Below are positions 44,601 to 45,515 of a stretch of 45,515 nt of DNA, piece after piece. How positions within the stretch are numbered: the stretch's first letter is position 1; every line of letters begins with the position of its first letter. The notes under the pieces were generated by a model. The model was not told the origin of the DNA. It searched no databases and saw nothing but the letters and a program-made list of their open reading frames with translations. Position numbers and translations under genes: made by a program. This DNA is from an uncultured Sphingomonadales bacterium (GTDB lineage: Bacteria; Pseudomonadota; Alphaproteobacteria; Sphingomonadales; Sphingomonadaceae): positions 1 through 45,515 of the forward strand of contig CAIMDB010000021.1 in assembly GCA_903839675.1 (NCBI GenBank), written 5' to 3'.

Positions 44601-45062
44601 GCCCGTCAAGCTACCATTGCCGCCGGTACCGCCCTTGGCCACGTTATTAGTAAAACGGCTACTCGTGATGTTGACGACGGCACCTGTGCCGACGAACAGA
44701 GCACCGCCAAGACCGGCGCCGCCGCCACTGCCTGCGCCGCCAACCGTTTCAAAGCCGGAAACTTCCGCTGCGACGACGATCATCGGTGCACCGGGAACAA
44801 TGTTGATGAAGCCGCTGAGGTGAGTCGGGAGGCCGGACACGCCCCCGAGGACCGGGCCAACGAGAGTGGGGGAGTAAGCCTGTTGCGCGCGCGCCTCTTC
44901 AGCGGGGATCAGGCCTACCGCTGCGACCATGGCCATGGCGCCGCAGAGCAGTTTGGCGCGACGTCCTTTACGCCCACCGTCCGCCGGCTTTCCACTGTCA
45001 AAGAGCGCCGTAATCGGCACATTGGTTGAACGGGTCAGATCGAGGCGGATGGAAAACGACAT
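38601..45062 (-). CDS. Giant autotransporter with Gly-rich and repeat passenger
   Basis: A 2153-residue type V secreted protein. It has a long signal region (RRAKLLCGAMAMVAAVGLIP, cleavage near ARAQQ); a Gly/Ala/Asn-rich stretch (about 85-230); an Ala/Thr-rich, glycine-poor helical segment (about 237-362); more Gly-rich repeats to about 510; then PATR-type beta-helix repeats (GVNTYTGTT units). Six near-regular repeats of about 93 residues span 876-1437. The C-terminal autotransporter barrel occupies about the last 275 residues and ends in LRWTW. ATG at 45062 is preferred because AAAGG lies seven bases upstream. The following IalB-like gene is coupled. A role as adhesin or biofilm factor is inferred from family. 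Confidence 0.9.
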   Translation of the reverse strand: MSFSIRLDLTRSTNVPITALFDSGKPADGGRKGRRAKLLCGAMAMVAAVGLIPAEEARAQQAYSPTLVGPVLGGVSGLPTHLSGFINIVPGAPMIVVAAEVSGFETVGGAGSGGGAGLGGALFVGTGAVVNITSSRFTNNVAKGGTGGNGSLTGGTLNGGGIPSGVVGATSLIPGIPGFPGTTPYGQSDKYIFGDGNGNGLSGNQGATGLSTALIPFTQGGKGGSGGQGQNGWATNPVRIQAVADATQNLAIATQEAGIAGAQQTISILIQTADAISLTAATIATAAATADLANPLDTASAALLVAKFSVEIGTLTTMVAADALQLTNDAATIAVTSQNVSLATQQLTEATESLTSWISGQAAGIYANGGSGGKGGRGGNGGFGASGGTGGDGGQGGLGFGFNVEADGGDGGNAGISGFGAGGAQGGNGGFAGLLGVTGATTGAAGAGGIAGYGAGVGSSGTGEGVLTPQGGGGGSGLGGAIFVQNLGTVFINGVSTFMGNSAVAGQSLNGGASGKSAGNSIFLQGASQLILGATPLDVVTFIGPQSIADDSAVGLGGVGLGSVTVAAGTTVMAPGTTNHYAGTTKVGSILNPLSIPGELSAILRANDGDGLPTGSKLEFSNAGILETSKDFNRNVGDGPTDVQWTGSGGFAYWNGVVSGDTSVPSAEQGNITVTLSGNTPLVWGAFGFVPVGSALVFGAPDATGSVTFTNSILTGLGGIDPFTSVRMVVVKNRAQENTLEPGRSIPANIDYLKYTGQIIGLGGVTFNDVFNDGTIYILNKNLYTGATYLNNGELILQGKGEIAPTALLSILNPNAVFDITRTDAGTSVGGLSGFGTVKIDNKPFAVTLGLGPLLADFGGKIEGSGTFDIKGGIQRLSGVNTYTGVTTIHDLAALDLAGTGSILSSSKLVNNGIFSILATTNGASIQTMSGDGLVWLGNQYLTLTKANDSFSGSISGAGGLVLAGGEEVLTGVNTYTGTTDIGADATLKLVDGGSIANSDSIRVAGTVDISGTSNGAAIESLTGSGRFILGAKTLTLTDAHDRFDGVISGSGGVTLTKGREILGGINTFIGHTNVSADAELVLAGSGAIAQSSGVTNNGLFDISTTNSGALITTLSGDGIVNLGAQALTITAGDDDFAGVIEGAGALTVAGGFQSLSATNAYKGATTIANGSTLSLLSNGAIEFSEGVVANGLFDISKTTDGARITTLSGSGTVDLGDKSLTLTAASGTFSGVITDASGGAMIVAVGAETLTGINTYTGETTVAAGAKLALSGAGSIAQSGRVIADGLFDLTGSNTGASIISLAGSGVVDLGSKDLTLTAANETFSGVIGNTGGVTVTGGTQTLSGANVFGGAATIASGSTLAVAGAGTIATASKVVDNGTFDISASSAGVSIQTLLGNGQIKLGDNTLTLANAGDRFDGAISGNGGLAITAGRETLTGESTYLGGTRISNALVTISRDEALGDVSGTLTLENAQLDISAGFNSSRNIELESDSIINTNTKTLGLSGTVSGEGALLAQGGGRINLTGDNSYAGGTTITGGTIVGVNGDAALGAASGDVRILNGKLLLLDDFASARDFYVGRTSTIEAGIYALDLSGPIFLEQIGWNKLLSGTTAISGGSWSVTPTMLTTGSDALLNGVGTISMPSTINGTLKPGNSPGTLVFAQDLTLGNTADLVIAIDGPGTDVGAGNYSRILVEKKLAAGGTLSPILRGISGSANNTYRPAIGESFIVASAREGVTGSFSSLIQPSSGLLAGSRFDALYTANAVTLYAVPIHYNQLAPFGVSLTTNQDSTARSLDALRPVPGIRANTSVTDALRQIYGLQSSQIAAQLDHLSATGYGDATLSAIDAVRSTVSAVEEQMNVRQGMVAVTENAVAKDGEITYWMAGNSGNLRAENTGQTRFHSDRTGVVLGADKQLYSDLVVGATVSYSTDKVRSPEIGSYVETGAFSVGGYMSWKDESLYFNNRATVSHFDYASMRDLFAITTGARGKGKGWGLSGNSTVGYRYKVGGGVFAMPEAGADIQLATRNALNEFQGGAVSLAVNRDTQTSLRGKLGLRLEASTEVANGYQMSASLRGHVAHELAGRTTRTDAAFIEALSTQMQNLSVRRDSDAALLGGGVSLRMRGGAILWVRYNADLGANIKSENATAGLRWTW
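40750..42430 (-). repeat. Six tandem ~280-bp repeats within the autotransporter gene
   Basis: Six consecutive units of about 93 codons begin with GVNTYTG, GVNTYTG, GINTFIG, ATNAYKG, GINTYTG and GANVFGG. Each contains an LFDIS-like and an LSGSG.V.LG-like segment, then SGVI.G. Two more diverged units follow towards the barrel (GESTYLGG, GDNSYAGG). Each unit should add turns to a beta-helix stalk. Such DNA is prone to copy-number change. Confidence 0.85.
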
Positions 45063-45149
45063 CTTGATACCTTTAGATATAATAGCCAATTTGTGAATAA
45101 GGCTGGCCTATGACAATTTACTTGCAATTATGTTGTTCTTGTTATTTTG

Positions 45150-45182
45150 GGTGCTGTCAGTCTAACCGCAACTTGTCTCCAA
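45150..45182 (+). repeat. 33-bp repeat, copy 2 of 3
   Basis: Identical over 33 bp (starting GGTGCTGTCAGTCTAACC) to the copy that starts 47 bp to the right. It is followed by AATAGGCAGAGC, closer to what follows the 36192 copy than to the IS copy, so it may be the stump of an older insertion. Confidence 0.75.
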
Positions 45183-45196
45183 TAGGCAGAGCTATC

Positions 45197-45229
45197 GGTG
45201 CTGTCAGTCTAACCGCAACTTGTCTCCAA
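45197..45229 (+). repeat. 33-bp repeat, copy 3: probable left end of the IS6-family element
   Basis: Starts GGTGCTGTCAGTC and lies 31 bp before the stop of the IS6-type transposase, where the terminal inverted repeat of such an element is expected. IS6 ends commonly begin GG.nCTGT. The opposite end lies outside the window. Confidence 0.65.
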
Positions 45230-45260
45230 CTCGCGGAGTTGTCGCAAGATCAGCGAAACT

Positions 45261-45515
45261 TCAGGCGGCAAGCGACTGCCACTCAGCAAGTGCTGCCGAG
45301 CGTCGTTCTTTATAAGTCTGACGGTCGGTGAGGTGGCGTTCCTGATTGAAATGGTTGTGAAGCGAGGCATGGACTGACGCAAATTTCTGCAGTGACTTCA
45401 TTTGCCTAAATCGCTGCATAGCTCGCTCCCGTCGTCGGAAGGGGAGGTGGCTGTTTTCAGCCCGATTGTTCATCCAGCGGCCCATCTCACGAAGATACAC
45501 ATTGCCGAGCTCGCG
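45261..45515 (-). mobile_element. IS6-family transposase gene, C-terminal part (cut by window edge)
   Basis: The frame is open to the right edge of the window. It reads WMNNRAENSHLPFRRRERAM, then the phrases QKFASVHASLHNHFN and RQTYKERRSAALAEWQSL, the C-terminal third of IS6-family DDE transposases (the catalytic Glu is in NNRAENSH). The stop is at 45261, 31 bp from the 33-bp repeat taken as the element's end. The N-terminal part and the other terminal repeat lie outside the window, so whether it is intact cannot be told. Confidence 0.88.

Overview
The window comes from an alphaproteobacterium, most likely a member of the Sphingomonadales. Evidence: a high-GC chromosome, a PhyR-NepR-EcfG general stress response (GSR) locus, a DivL-type kinase with tyrosine in place of the phospho-acceptor histidine, and the inverted intergenic repeat (CCGTCATCCTGAAC arms) I associate with sphingomonad genomes. 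The genus cannot be fixed from this sequence alone.

Positions 1-17.8 kb are core chromosome. The 5' part of secA, a small secreted protein and a TonB-C-domain protein lie on the minus strand, with argJ divergent. A tightly packed minus-strand operon follows (transcribed right to left): divL - tsaE - amgK - murU - addB - addA - trxA. Stop and start codons overlap at most junctions, tying cell-cycle signalling, tRNA modification, peptidoglycan recycling and double-strand-break repair to one transcript. Next come ahcY with an ArsR-type palindrome in front, two tandem paralogous secreted proteins of unknown function, and a YqgE/AlgH protein.

Positions 17.8-25.5 kb form a GSR locus: a Crp/Fnr regulator, a small membrane-anchored protein, a single-domain response regulator, a HisKA_2 sensor kinase, ecfG, nepR and divergent phyR. 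I find GGAAC-N16-CGTT promoters (the known EcfG consensus) upstream of the Crp/Fnr gene and upstream of an unusual glycosyltransferase/UDP-galactopyranose-mutase fusion gene. Looser versions lie back to back between nepR and phyR. The locus therefore seems self-regulated and linked to surface polysaccharide synthesis.

Positions 25.5-34.5 kb hold a FixL-like haem-PAS kinase, a TonB-dependent siderophore receptor with a Fur-like box, a small HNH protein, a DoxX-like protein, and a choline-sulfate module (choline-sulfatase, MFS transporter, divergent MHS-type transporter).

From 34507 the window enters what looks like a genomic island. Its edge is a 3' tRNA-Ser fragment (a candidate attachment site) followed by a short tandem repeat. 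Inside are a GIY-YIG protein, AT-richer debris, a helicase gene truncated at both ends, an OmpA-like lipoprotein, an IalB-like protein, and a 2153-residue autotransporter coupled to the IalB gene. The autotransporter has six 93-residue repeats and an odd helical insert. Three copies of a 33-bp sequence bracket this block, and the window ends in an IS6-family transposase gene. The topology of the tRNA fragment places the rest of the island to the right, beyond the window.
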